From contig JALWPK010000257.1 in NCBI GenBank assembly GCA_026995045.1, forward strand, positions 40,264 through 104,263: 64,000 nt of DNA, given 5' to 3'. The stretch comes from Gammaproteobacteria bacterium (lineage in GTDB: Bacteria; Pseudomonadota; Gammaproteobacteria; SZUA-229). A program made the translations under genes and the position numbers. Position 1 is the stretch's first letter. Every line of letters starts with the position of its first letter. The notes under the pieces were generated by a model. The model did no database searches and had not been told where the DNA came from. It saw only the letters and a list, made by a program, of their open reading frames with translations. Below, piece after piece: positions 54,165 to 62,289 of this stretch.

Positions 54165-55734
54165 GAATCATGTCCATTTGCGGTTGGTAGGCCGTGGTGA
54201 CGATTTCCAGCAGGCCAAGAACGGTGTGAAAAATATTGTCGTGTGTGTACTTGTCATCGCGATGCCGGCGTAATGCCTCAATATCGATATCTGGATTGTT
54301 GTCATCCGCCCACACTATCAGCGGGATGTGGGTTTGTTCATCCGGCGCAAGAAAATAAGGCATGCCGTGCAGGTACAGTCCGTTTTCACCCAGGGATTCG
54401 CCGTGGTCGCTGACGTAAAACAGCACGGTTTCAAACTCACCGGCGTTGTTTTTCAGCAGTTTGATGACCCGGGACAGAAAATAATCGGTGTACAGAATGG
54501 TGTTGTCGTATGTGTTGCCGATTTCCTCTTCCGTGCAGTTTTCCAGCTGGTTGGTTTTGCACACCGGGGTGAAGCGTTCAAATCGTTTCGGATAACGCCG
54601 GTAATACGCCGGGCCGTGGCTGCCCATCTGGTGCAGCACGATAAATATGTCGCCCTGTGGATGCGCATCGATATAGGTTTGCAGGTCGGCCAGCATGCCG
54701 GTGTCGCGGCATTCTTCATCGCACTCGGGGTTGATGGCCGGATCCTTGAAGTTTTGTTCGGTGATGCGGCTGGCGACGCCTTTCGAGCTGGAGTTGTTAT
54801 CGCGCCACAATACATTCACGCCGACGCGTTTGAGCACATCCAGCAGGTTTTCGGTATGACGCGCTTCGCTTTTGTCATAGTCATCTCTGCCCATAAGTGA
54901 AAACTCACAGGGCAGGGAAACGGCGGTTGAGGTGCCGCAAGACCACACATTGGTATAGCTGACCACGTTTTCCTGTTGCAGCAGCGGATTGGTTTCACGC
55001 GCATAGCCGTTGAGAGAAAACCGGTCTGCGCGCGCGGTTTCGCCCGCCACCATGATGATGAGTTCACGGCCAGGGTGCGGTGGGATGAAGGCGTCTGTGG
55101 CAATCGGAACCAGTTCGCCGGAGTCCCGCCGGTTGGCGCCGATAGCAAAACGCGTCAGTGAATACACGGGAAAAACCGGATTGGTGTACAGCCGCAAGGG
55201 TTTGTGCTCGCGGAAAAAGGAAGCATAGTGGCCGCCAAACAGCAAGATGCTGATGACGATGACTGCTATTGCCGCAAGCAGCAGTTTGGCGCGACTGATC
55301 AGGGCTCCCCTGAAATCATATTGCTTCATACGGATTTTCAGCGCCAGCCATGACGGCAGTGCGCCAAGTACGGCGATATAAGCCAGCAACTTCAGGCTGA
55401 GCAGGTCGAGTGATTCGGCAATGTCGGTGCTGAGCACATTCAGAATCATGGTGTCGTCGATAATGACGTTGTAACTGTCCATGAAATATGCTGTCGCCGA
55501 TGACAGCATGAAGACCACAACCAGCACCGGTTTCACGGTGCGGCGGTAACAGACCAGCGACAGCATCAGCACGATGATGGCGAGCAGAAACAACGCCAGC
55601 GAAATCAGAAAGCCGGCGTTGGCGCTGTTGAAGGGATACACTTCCAGCACATGGCGTGCAAAACTCAGGTTGGCGAAGGCCACCAGAAAGCCGGACGCTA
55701 GCAGAATCAGCCGTGAGACGCTAAGTGCAATCAT
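54145..55734 (-). CDS. Phosphoethanolamine transferase, EptA/MCR family
   Basis: A 529-residue protein with five N-terminal helices and a periplasmic sulfatase-fold domain. The catalytic Thr is in WSCGTSTAVSLPCEFS, the zinc-site residues in VAGETARADRFSLNGYARET and YVSDHGESLGENGLYLHG, and paired Cys are seen (CDEECRD, VCKTNQLENC). It transfers phosphoethanolamine to lipid A phosphate, lowering surface charge. The neighbouring PAP2 gene supports a lipid A role. Whether it confers polymyxin tolerance is not known. Confidence 0.92.
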   Translation of the reverse strand: MIALSVSRLILLASGFLVAFANLSFARHVLEVYPFNSANAGFLISLALFLLAIIVLMLSLVCYRRTVKPVLVVVFMLSSATAYFMDSYNVIIDDTMILNVLSTDIAESLDLLSLKLLAYIAVLGALPSWLALKIRMKQYDFRGALISRAKLLLAAIAVIVISILLFGGHYASFFREHKPLRLYTNPVFPVYSLTRFAIGANRRDSGELVPIATDAFIPPHPGRELIIMVAGETARADRFSLNGYARETNPLLQQENVVSYTNVWSCGTSTAVSLPCEFSLMGRDDYDKSEARHTENLLDVLKRVGVNVLWRDNNSSSKGVASRITEQNFKDPAINPECDEECRDTGMLADLQTYIDAHPQGDIFIVLHQMGSHGPAYYRRYPKRFERFTPVCKTNQLENCTEEEIGNTYDNTILYTDYFLSRVIKLLKNNAGEFETVLFYVSDHGESLGENGLYLHGMPYFLAPDEQTHIPLIVWADDNNPDIDIEALRRHRDDKYTHDNIFHTVLGLLEIVTTAYQPQMDMIHGVQHR

Positions 55735-55817
55735 TTGTCATCAGGGGTAAACAGAAACAGCATGTAAAGAATTATTGCAAGGCAAGCTTAACCCATTATT
55801 AACCTGAATGTGAGTTG

Positions 55818-55861
55818 ATGACGCCAGGTGGGCGTTAGTCATACCGGCGCCACCTGACGCG
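55818..55861. repeat. Long imperfect hairpin between the eptA-like gene and the Cys-cluster gene
   Basis: Arms around GACGCCAGGTGG and CCACCTGACGC are separated by about 18 bases. No T-run follows on either strand. It lies downstream of the minus-strand gene at 55891 and may stabilise or end that message. Confidence 0.45.
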
Positions 55862-55890
55862 ATTCGACACGTTCAGTCTCAACAGCATCT

Positions 55891-56238
55891 TCATGTCGTG
55901 TCCGTGGTTATATATGTGAAACAGGTTTTGCCACTGCGGGCGTCAATGTTGACTTGCAACGTGCAGTAGCAGTGGGTGCATATCGGATCATCGTGGCAAT
56001 TACAACCGCCGACCACTTCGTCAAAAAACACCCCGATACGCGCGACAATCCCGTCGTCGTCACGATGACTGTCGAGCACGGTAACGGTAATCTGGCTGTC
56101 ATCGACCAGACCACCCTGCGTGGTCGCCTGTTGCAATGGCAAGCTGCCTGGCGGCAGTTGCGTGATGGCGGCTTTCAGTCTGGCGGCGAACGTCGCCTCA
56201 TCAGGGCAGTTCAGGCAGTCGGAGAGATGGACAGACAT
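55891..56238 (-). CDS. Uncharacterised protein with a Cys/His cluster
   Basis: A 115-residue soluble protein. A dense cluster GGCNCHDDPICTHCYC near residue 80 offers five Cys and two His, suited to metal or Fe-S binding; two more Cys occur at the N-terminus (SDCLNCPDEATF). No signal peptide. It is the last gene of the MNIO/DUF2063/cupin run, 30 bases after the previous stop. Proteins with this type of cluster seem familiar from other proteobacteria but I cannot name a family. Confidence 0.68.
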   Translation of the reverse strand: MSVHLSDCLNCPDEATFAARLKAAITQLPPGSLPLQQATTQGGLVDDSQITVTVLDSHRDDDGIVARIGVFFDEVVGGCNCHDDPICTHCYCTLQVNIDARSGKTCFTYITTDTT

Positions 56239-56268
56239 AGGTGAGATTGACCGCTTGCTGACGGGCGT

Positions 56269-56646
56269 TCAGCTCGCGCACAGCGCGCGCTGTACGCCGT
56301 CCCGCCAGTCATCAATAAAGGTATCGATGGATTCGATAAATTCTTGATCCTGTAGCTGTTTGTCGATGGTGCAATGCACGATGAGGCGCTGTGTGTCACT
56401 GTCCAGCGTGAGGCTCCAGCACAGCGCATGCGGACAGTCGAGCAGGGAGAAACGCACGCCGTTGCGCAGCGTCAGCCGGTGGACGTCAAACTGTCCCCAC
56501 AGGCAGTAAATTGCGCCATGATCGCCGTCATCGGCCAGCACCTTGTCGATAGAGGCGCAAAACACAGGCAGGTTGGCGATGGTAAGTTGTTGTTGCAGGG
56601 CGGCGGCATCCACCTGCGGGCAGTCAATGTAACGAAAAAATTCCAT
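56269..56646 (-). CDS. Uncharacterised small protein in the MNIO operon
   Basis: A 125-residue soluble protein with no signal peptide and scattered Cys (YIDCPQ, PVFCAS, IYCLWG, LDCPHALCW, IVHCTI, ALCAS). The sequence looks alpha/beta, with GAIYCLWGQFDVHRLTLRNG as a possible strand pair. ATG 56646 is 4 bases past the cupin stop and is preferred to 56700. No family is recognised. Its tight position suggests that it acts with the cupin or the MNIO enzyme. Confidence 0.68.
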   Translation of the reverse strand: MEFFRYIDCPQVDAAALQQQLTIANLPVFCASIDKVLADDGDHGAIYCLWGQFDVHRLTLRNGVRFSLLDCPHALCWSLTLDSDTQRLIVHCTIDKQLQDQEFIESIDTFIDDWRDGVQRALCAS

Positions 56647-56650
56647 GACT

Positions 56651-57124
56651 TCAGTACGGGCGGCCGTCCTTGTGGGTGAACACCCATTTGCCGCTGTCAT
56701 CCATCATGGCGCAAAGGTCATCATCGGGATACACAACCTGATCGCCGGCCGTGCGGTCGCCGATTTCGAGATAGCGCACCGTGCTGTCACTGTCATTGCG
56801 CAACTGATGGGCAACGCCTGCGCCGCGGGCAAAACCGTAACAGTCGCCAGCCTGCATGATGAAGGTTTTGTCATCCAGCACCAGGGTCGGCTCGCCGCTG
56901 AGGATATAAATAAATTCATCCTGCCTGGCATGGTGATGCTTTAAGGCGGACACTGCGCCGGGCGCCAGCTCGGTGAGGTTGACGCCGAAATTGTTCAGCC
57001 CGAAAAAATTGCCCAGTTTGCGCTTGCGCCGGCCGGCTACCTGCGCGGCAAACTTTTCCGGGTAAGCGGTTGGGGTCGTCTCGGGTGGAATGGCGGTTGC
57101 GGGCAGCGGTTCGGGCGTGGTCAT
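56651..57124 (-). CDS. Cupin-domain protein in the MNIO operon
   Basis: A 157-residue single-domain cupin. Motif 1 is seen in ALKHHHARQDEFIYILSGEP (HHH...E) and motif 2 in GDCYGFARGAGVAHQLRND, giving a complete metal site. The Pro/Thr-rich N-terminus is probably flexible. Its start overlaps the DUF2063 stop by 4 bases (ATGA), indicating coupled translation with the RiPP enzymes. Many such cupins are metal-binding stress proteins or isomerases; the role here is unknown. Confidence 0.82.
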   Translation of the reverse strand: MTTPEPLPATAIPPETTPTAYPEKFAAQVAGRRKRKLGNFFGLNNFGVNLTELAPGAVSALKHHHARQDEFIYILSGEPTLVLDDKTFIMQAGDCYGFARGAGVAHQLRNDSDSTVRYLEIGDRTAGDQVVYPDDDLCAMMDDSGKWVFTHKDGRPY

Positions 57125-57903
57125 GTAGGCAGAGGGTTAGTCCTGGCGCCAATGATAATGCCACTGCGTTGACATTCCTGCAAGGCGGCGAGTCCACCCT
57201 GCAAAACGACATCCGGTTGCGGATGCTGCGTTTCCTCAATAATCTGCTCAATGGCGGCGCGTCCGCTCAGCTTGTCGTCCTCCTGCAGCAGGTGCAGCAG
57301 GCGAGCGGTAACTGCATTGATTTCCATGAATTTTACATCGTCGTTGCGATTGCGATAAACCACAAGATAAGTGGCTTGTTCGCTGGACTCGGGCAGATAG
57401 TCCGGCCCCATTTTGTGCACCGGAAAGTTGTACGCCAGTGGCCAGGCCAGCGGCGACAGCACCGGGTGTTGCGCGAGCAGGTTGCCATTGGGGTCAATGC
57501 CATCCAGCGTGATGCTGTCCTGCGATATGCTCAGCGCCAGCTCCACCCATTCGTAATGCGCCAGCTCCAGCAGGCCGGCCGGGTCTTCGGGCTGGGGGTC
57601 GCGTTCGTTTTGCAGGTAGTCGATAAACTCCTGCGCGATGTCCAGAAAATACGGACTTTTGCTCTGGTGGCGGGCGAAAAAGTCGCGCGCCATGCGATGC
57701 CAGTCGGCATCGCTGTAAATGGAATGAATCACCGGAAACGAGTTCGACAGAAAGCCTTCGACATTGTTGTACAGCAATTCACGGTAGATGTTCATGCGCC
57801 GGTCTTCCACGCCCTCGGGAAGCGGGTGACGCTCCGGGTCGCGGATGTGGGCGGTGAAGGCATATTGCGCCTGTTTGAATGACATGGCGTTGGTATCGGT
57901 CAT
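57121..57903 (-). CDS. hvfC: HvfC/DUF2063-family partner of the MNIO enzyme
   Basis: A 260-residue protein of the DUF2063 family. The N-terminal helical domain shows the pattern RRMNIYRELLYNNVEGFLSN and SFPVIHSIYSDADWHRMARD; a C-terminal domain similar to RiPP-recognition elements follows. In characterised systems this protein binds the precursor and is needed by the DUF692 enzyme for peptide modification. ATG 57903 is preferred to 58080. It is 11 bases downstream of the MNIO gene and overlaps the cupin gene. Confidence 0.9.
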   Translation of the reverse strand: MTDTNAMSFKQAQYAFTAHIRDPERHPLPEGVEDRRMNIYRELLYNNVEGFLSNSFPVIHSIYSDADWHRMARDFFARHQSKSPYFLDIAQEFIDYLQNERDPQPEDPAGLLELAHYEWVELALSISQDSITLDGIDPNGNLLAQHPVLSPLAWPLAYNFPVHKMGPDYLPESSEQATYLVVYRNRNDDVKFMEINAVTARLLHLLQEDDKLSGRAAIEQIIEETQHPQPDVVLQGGLAALQECQRSGIIIGARTNPLPT

Positions 57904-57914
57904 GTGATGATGTG

Positions 57915-58778
57915 CTATTCGCTGCTGGCCGCTGCTTTCGGCTGCGACCACTTTTGCTGGTAGTCGGTAATCTGCTTCACTTCTTTCAGCAGCTCCGGCA
58001 CTGGCGGGATGTTGAAATCGCGCTCCAGCAGGGTGGGGAACACGCCGAAATGCTGGTAAGCCTGGTCGAGAATATCCCACACCGGGTCGATAACATCTGC
58101 GCCGTGGGTGTCGACAATCAGGTCATCAGCTTCATTGTAATGCCCGGCGATGTGCGCATAGGTGATGCGTTCGGCGGGCAGCTGTTTGAGAAAGGCTATC
58201 GGGTCATAGCCGTGATTGACCGAGTTGACATAAATGTTGTTTACATCCAGCAGTAGTTCGCAGCCGGCTTCTTCCAGCACCGCGTTGATGAATTCGATTT
58301 CACTCATCTCGCTGCCGGGCGCGCGGGTGTAATAGGAGGCGTTTTCCATGCTGATGCGCTGTTCCAGTATATCCTGCACCCGCCGGATGCGGCCGGCGAC
58401 ATAATGCACCGCTTCTTCGGTGAACGGAATCGGCAACAGGTCGTACAAATGCCCGTCATCGGAACAATAGGTCAGATGCTCGGTGTATTTTTTGATGCCG
58501 TGCTCGCGCATCAGCTCGCGAATGTCTTTCACCAGCTGCTCATCCAGTTCGGATGGCCCGCCGATGGACAGGGACAGGCCGTGGCAGACAAAGTCATAGC
58601 GTTCGGTGAAGGCGCGGAATTTTTTGCCAAACTTGCCGCCAACGTGAATCCAGTTTTCCGGCGCCACTTCCATAAAGCTGATATTCTCCAGCCTGGATGC
58701 GGCCATCTCGTCCATCACTTCACGGCGCAAACCGAGGCCGGCGCCGCGTACGGGGTAGTTGTTCATGATTGAGTCCAT
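57915..58778 (-). CDS. hvfB: MNIO (DUF692) multinuclear iron oxidative enzyme
   Basis: A 287-residue TIM-barrel enzyme of the DUF692/MNIO family. Residues suited to the two- or three-iron site include HGLSLSIGG, EHLTYCSD, ENASYY, DVNNIYVNS, AHIAGHYN, DTHGADV and LERDFNIP. Family members oxidise cysteine side chains and backbone in ribosomal peptides to oxazolone-thioamide or thiooxazole groups. With DUF2063, DoxX and an EGKCG precursor nearby this is the HvfB type. The start at 58778 or 58766 (MNNYPVRG) is undecided. It lies 6 bases downstream of the DoxX gene. Confidence 0.92.
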   Translation of the reverse strand: MDSIMNNYPVRGAGLGLRREVMDEMAASRLENISFMEVAPENWIHVGGKFGKKFRAFTERYDFVCHGLSLSIGGPSELDEQLVKDIRELMREHGIKKYTEHLTYCSDDGHLYDLLPIPFTEEAVHYVAGRIRRVQDILEQRISMENASYYTRAPGSEMSEIEFINAVLEEAGCELLLDVNNIYVNSVNHGYDPIAFLKQLPAERITYAHIAGHYNEADDLIVDTHGADVIDPVWDILDQAYQHFGVFPTLLERDFNIPPVPELLKEVKQITDYQQKWSQPKAAASSE

Positions 58779-58784
58779 GCGCTA

Positions 58785-59243
58785 TCAGCAGTATTTTCTG
58801 CGAATCAGGTAATCGATGCTGGCCTTGCCCGCGCCGCTGGTGAGCATCGGAATCAGCAATATCAGGTAGATCAGCGGCAGCTTGAAGCCGTTGCTGCACA
58901 CATTATACCCATTATCGGCGTGAACGCTGTACCAGGCGACAATATCAAGAATAATCAGGGATGCGGCGGAAAACCGCGTGGCGAAGCCGACCACCAGCGC
59001 AATCGAGCCGAGCAGCTCCGTCCAGGTCGCCAGCGTCCAGCTCAAGTTTGGTGGCAGCACATTGAACGGAAACGGAAAATTGTCAGCAAAGTCGGTGAAC
59101 CAGTTTTCGCCATTGTATTTTTCAACGCCGGCTTCCCAGAATTCATACGCCAGCAACAAGCGGATGCCCAGTTGCGGCAACCATTCGCCGAGTTTGTCGA
59201 GCAGGGAATAGATTCTGCAACCGAGAGAGAGTATGGCTTGCAT
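58785..59243 (-). CDS. hvfX: DoxX-family membrane protein of the RiPP operon
   Basis: A 152-residue, four-helix membrane protein of the DoxX family, with the motif LGIRLLLAYEFWEAGVEKYNG and LGSIALVVGFATRFSAASLI. DoxX-type proteins accompany DUF692/DUF2063 genes in HvfABCX and bufferin operons, where their role is unresolved (perhaps redox or export). It is the first gene of the compact enzyme cluster, about 210 bases after the glutamate-synthase-like gene. Confidence 0.85.
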   Translation of the reverse strand: MQAILSLGCRIYSLLDKLGEWLPQLGIRLLLAYEFWEAGVEKYNGENWFTDFADNFPFPFNVLPPNLSWTLATWTELLGSIALVVGFATRFSAASLIILDIVAWYSVHADNGYNVCSNGFKLPLIYLILLIPMLTSGAGKASIDYLIRRKYC

Positions 59244-59368
59244 GGCGGCCTCCGAACGTGTTGATTGTTATTGTTTCGCTATTGACCGGGGACAGTGTAG
59301 CAAGTTCGGGGCGACGGGTCATTTGCCGTAAATGTTATACATTTGTGATCTTTTGGGTCATTTGTCGT

Positions 59369-59445
59369 GGGTCTTTGGTCGTTTGTCAACAAGATGAATG
59401 ACAAACGACAAACGACCCAAGACCAACGACCCAAGACCAACGACC
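59369..59445. repeat. Hairpin and tandem repeat array after the glutamate-synthase-like gene
   Basis: An inverted repeat (GGTCTTTGGTCGTTTGTC at 59370-59387 against 59407-59424, one mismatch) overlaps a tandem 14-mer GACCCAAGACCAAC repeated at 59414 and 59428. It lies between the gene stop at 59452 and the DoxX gene. No gene is present in this stretch. Confidence 0.75.
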
Positions 59446-59451
59446 GCTCTA

Positions 59452-60999
59452 TCAGTTCGCCGCGAGTGTTTGCTGCACATCGGTAGCGCCGCCGAGCCTG
59501 CACCCCGGCTCCTTGTCCGGCCACAGTTCGCTCAGCGGCACGGAGTGGCCGTCTTCCAGCACCATGCGCGCGTGTTTGCGATTCAGTTCGCGTGGCGACT
59601 TGACGCCGCAGGAATGCGCGATCAGGCCGACTTCGTATTCGATGTTTTTGATGTAGTTGGCGACGCGGCCAGATTTTTGTTCGGCGACCAGTCCTTTTTG
59701 CAGTTTTTTGTCGTGTGTGGTGATGCCCGTGGGGCAGGTGTTCTGATTGCACTGCAGCGCCTGGATGCAACCCAGCGCGAACATGAAACCGCGCGCGCTG
59801 GTGATAAAGTCGGCGCCGATGCACAGCGCCCAGGCGACTTCGGCCGGGATAATCAGCTTGCCGGAAGCGACCACCTTGACGCGCTCGCGCAGGCCATATT
59901 CCACCAGCGCATCCACTACTACCGGCAGGCTTTCGCGCACCGGCATGCCGACATAATCGATCAAACTGGCTGGCGCGGCGCCGGTGCCGCCGTCGGCGCT
60001 GTCAACGGTGATGAAATCGGGCGCGTACTCCAGCCCGCGTTTTTGTATGTCTGCGCACAGCTCGCGAATCCAGACTTTGTCGCCGATCACGGCCTTGAAC
60101 CCGACCGGCTTGCCGGTGACCTGGCGAATGTGATGCATCATGTCGAGCAGATCGTCATTGCATTTGATTTCCGGATGCCGGTTGGGGCTGATGGAGTCTG
60201 CGCCCACCGGGATGCTGCGGATACGCGAAATTTCCTCATCCACCTTGGCCCCGGGCAGCATGCCGCCCTTGCCGGGTTTGGCGCCCTGCGACATTTTGAC
60301 TTCAAACATCCTCACCTGTTCGTGGCTGGCGATCTCGCGCAGTTTGTCGTCAGAGAGTTTGCCATTTTCATCGCGTACGCCATACTTCGCGGTGCCAATC
60401 TGGAACACAATATCGCAGCCGCTTTCCAGATGATATGGTGACAAGCCACCTTCACCCGTATTCATCCAGCACTTGCCCTTGAGCGCGCCATAGGACAGCG
60501 CCTGCACCGCCGGTTTGGAAATGGCGCCATAGCTCATGCCGGAAATATTGATTAATGCAGCATTGGTGTAGGGTTTGTCACAATAGCCTTCACCGATGGT
60601 GACCGGTCGTGGCGGCACCGCGTCTTCCCCCAGCGTGGGAAAGGCGCAGTTGACGAAATTAATCGTGCCGGTGGGTTTCAGATCGCGGGTGGAGCCGAAG
60701 GCGACGGTGTTATCGACATTTTTTGCTGCGCGGTACACCCAGGAGCGTTGCGCGCGGTTGAATGGCATTTCCTCGCGATCCATGGCGAAAAAATACTGGC
60801 GGAAGAAGGTGCCCAGGTGTTCAAAATAGTAGCGAAAATGTCCGATGACCGGGTAGTTGCGCCGTATCGCCTGCTTGGTCTGGGTGACATCGGCTATGTA
60901 GACGCCTATCAGAAACAGAATGAATACGCCGATGGCAGTGATGAATATCGCCGCCATCCAGCCCAGCACTTCAATACCAAACTCTTCGATTCCCAACAT
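59452..60999 (-). CDS. FMN-binding glutamate-synthase-family protein
   Basis: A 515-residue protein with an N-terminal membrane helix (AAIFITAIGVFILFLIGVYI) and a TIM-barrel related to the central/FMN domain of glutamate synthase: INISGMSYGAISKPAVQALS, MNTGEGGLSPYHLE, KMSQGAKPGKGGMLPGAKV, and the Cys cluster CIQALQCNQNTCPTGITT that suits a [3Fe-4S] centre. No glutaminase domain is present. Members are often called glutamate-synthase-related; the reaction is uncertain. It lies between the HvfA precursor and its enzymes, beyond the terminator, possibly as an unrelated neighbour. Confidence 0.88.
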   Translation of the reverse strand: MLGIEEFGIEVLGWMAAIFITAIGVFILFLIGVYIADVTQTKQAIRRNYPVIGHFRYYFEHLGTFFRQYFFAMDREEMPFNRAQRSWVYRAAKNVDNTVAFGSTRDLKPTGTINFVNCAFPTLGEDAVPPRPVTIGEGYCDKPYTNAALINISGMSYGAISKPAVQALSYGALKGKCWMNTGEGGLSPYHLESGCDIVFQIGTAKYGVRDENGKLSDDKLREIASHEQVRMFEVKMSQGAKPGKGGMLPGAKVDEEISRIRSIPVGADSISPNRHPEIKCNDDLLDMMHHIRQVTGKPVGFKAVIGDKVWIRELCADIQKRGLEYAPDFITVDSADGGTGAAPASLIDYVGMPVRESLPVVVDALVEYGLRERVKVVASGKLIIPAEVAWALCIGADFITSARGFMFALGCIQALQCNQNTCPTGITTHDKKLQKGLVAEQKSGRVANYIKNIEYEVGLIAHSCGVKSPRELNRKHARMVLEDGHSVPLSELWPDKEPGCRLGGATDVQQTLAAN

Positions 61000-61148
61000 A
61001 GGATCGCCCCGTGGTTAACTTGTTATTTTTCTTGCATATATGCCTTATCGCGTGGTCTTGCCCAAAACTTTAATACTGTAACATTCATGTGTAACACAAG
61101 TGGCGGGAAAAAGGTAGCAATGGCGGGTTTTCGGTAAATCGCGGGCGT

Positions 61149-61177
61149 AAAAAAGCCCCGGCGTGTTGCCGGGGCTT
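61149..61177 (-). terminator. Strong terminator after the HvfA precursor gene
   Basis: A perfect 10-bp GC-rich stem (AAGCCCCGGC/GCCGGGGCTT, 5-nt loop) is followed by T6 on the minus strand, 27 bases past the precursor stop. It should yield an abundant short precursor message, with any read-through reaching the genes at 60999 and below. Confidence 0.93.
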
Positions 61178-61203
61178 CCATTGGTATCAGCGTTGGCAAC
61201 AGC

Positions 61204-61674
61204 TTAGCGTTTGCCGCCACACTTACCTTCGCCGCACTTGCCTTCCTTTTTCATTTTTTTGCCGCCACATTTTCCTTCACCGCACTTGCCTTCCTTTTTC
61301 ATTTTTTTGCCGCCACATTTTCCTTCACCGCACTTGCCTTCCTTTTTCATTTTCTTGCCGCCACATTTTCCTTCACCGCACTTGCCTTCCTTTTTCATTT
61401 TCTTGCCGCCGCATTTACCCTCGCCGCACTTGCCTTCCTTTTTCATTTTCTTGCCGCCACATTTACCTTCGCCACACTTGGCTTCTTTCTTCATTTTGCC
61501 GCCGCACTTGCCTTCACCGCATTTGCCTTCAGCAAGCTGCATGTAGCCGTTTTCCAGTGACTGCATACCGAATGGGTTGGTGTCAGCGCTGGCGACAGGC
61601 GCTGCGGTCATGGCTGCTGCGAACGTGGCGCCAACAGCAATGGCGAGAGGTTTTTTCAGGGATTTGTTTGACAT
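61204..61674 (-). CDS. hvfA: HvfA-type RiPP precursor with seven EGKCG double repeats
   Basis: A 156-residue secreted precursor. Signal peptide to about residue 30 (AIAVGATFAAAMTAAPVASA), a short NPFGMQSLENGYMQLA linker typical of HvfA proteins, then seven units of EGKCGEGKCGGKKMKK. The first unit lacks one Lys and the second begins EAKCG; in total 14 Cys, 13 in EGKCG and one in EAKCG. In characterised HvfA the Cys of EGKCG are changed by HvfB/HvfC to oxazolone-thioamide groups that bind copper. The DNA repeat is 48 bp. ATG 61674 follows TGGAGACTTCAAC. Confidence 0.95.
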   Translation of the reverse strand: MSNKSLKKPLAIAVGATFAAAMTAAPVASADTNPFGMQSLENGYMQLAEGKCGEGKCGGKMKKEAKCGEGKCGGKKMKKEGKCGEGKCGGKKMKKEGKCGEGKCGGKKMKKEGKCGEGKCGGKKMKKEGKCGEGKCGGKKMKKEGKCGEGKCGGKR

Positions 61675-61819
61675 GTTGAAGTCTCCAGTAAAAAGTTTAT
61701 TCCAGTGTTGTAATTGTTATCACCCCAGACCGTCTACAGATTCAGGCGGGTGACTGAGTGTACATTGTCCACGCAAACAAAGACAAGGGTGGTATTGTGA
61801 AGTTCAGGAGCGCGCAAGG

Positions 61820-62248
61820 TTAAATTCTTAACATTTTTATCACACAATCGAGATAGGCGGCTTCATCTGGCATCCGGTTCTCGCGCTGCGCCTTCCACAG
61901 CGCTTCCCCCAGGCATTCCATCATCGCGTGCTCGGCTTCGTGCGCAGCGCCGGTTTGTTCGCAAAGTTGTTGATATGCCTTGGAAATTCCCGTTGGCCGG
62001 TCGGCGCCAATCTGCTCGTGCAGGGCGATATGCATGCTCATGTGGAGGAAGGGGTTGGTTTCACCCTCTTCCGGTAAATAGTCCTTGTCCAGATTGTCAG
62101 GGTTTTCCAGCAAGGCGTGGTATTCCGGATGCATGCCAATAATCTGCGCAATGGTCTGCTGCATGGCGTCCAGGGGCGCGCCCTGCTGATGCAGGCGCCA
62201 GCAGTCGAAAAACAGTTTGCGAAGTTGGGTGCGGTCGTTGCCAAACAT
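61820..62248 (-). CDS. DUF1841 family protein
   Basis: A 142-residue soluble, helical protein. The family pattern is clear: MFGNDRTQLRKLFFDCWRLH, IIGMHPEYHALLENPDNLDK, ETNPFLHMSMHIALHEQIGADRP and AEHAMMECLGEALWKAQREN. The function is unknown. ATG 62248 fits the family start better than 62257; neither has a good ribosome site. It is a single gene beside repeat-rich intergenic DNA. Confidence 0.9.
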   Translation of the reverse strand: MFGNDRTQLRKLFFDCWRLHQQGAPLDAMQQTIAQIIGMHPEYHALLENPDNLDKDYLPEEGETNPFLHMSMHIALHEQIGADRPTGISKAYQQLCEQTGAAHEAEHAMMECLGEALWKAQRENRMPDEAAYLDCVIKMLRI

Positions 62249-62289
62249 ATTGTGCATCCGGTTGTTTGCGCCAGTATGCCACAGTGGTT

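Noticed and set aside
61211-61546. Plus-strand ORF of PHLPSPHLPSFFIF repeats
   Set aside because: It is the mirror image of the hvfA repeats; the minus strand has the signal peptide, ribosome site and terminator.
61204-61674. Possible CRISPR-like array from regular 48-bp repeats
   Set aside because: The repeats are contiguous coding units without spacers and encode the EGKCG motif.
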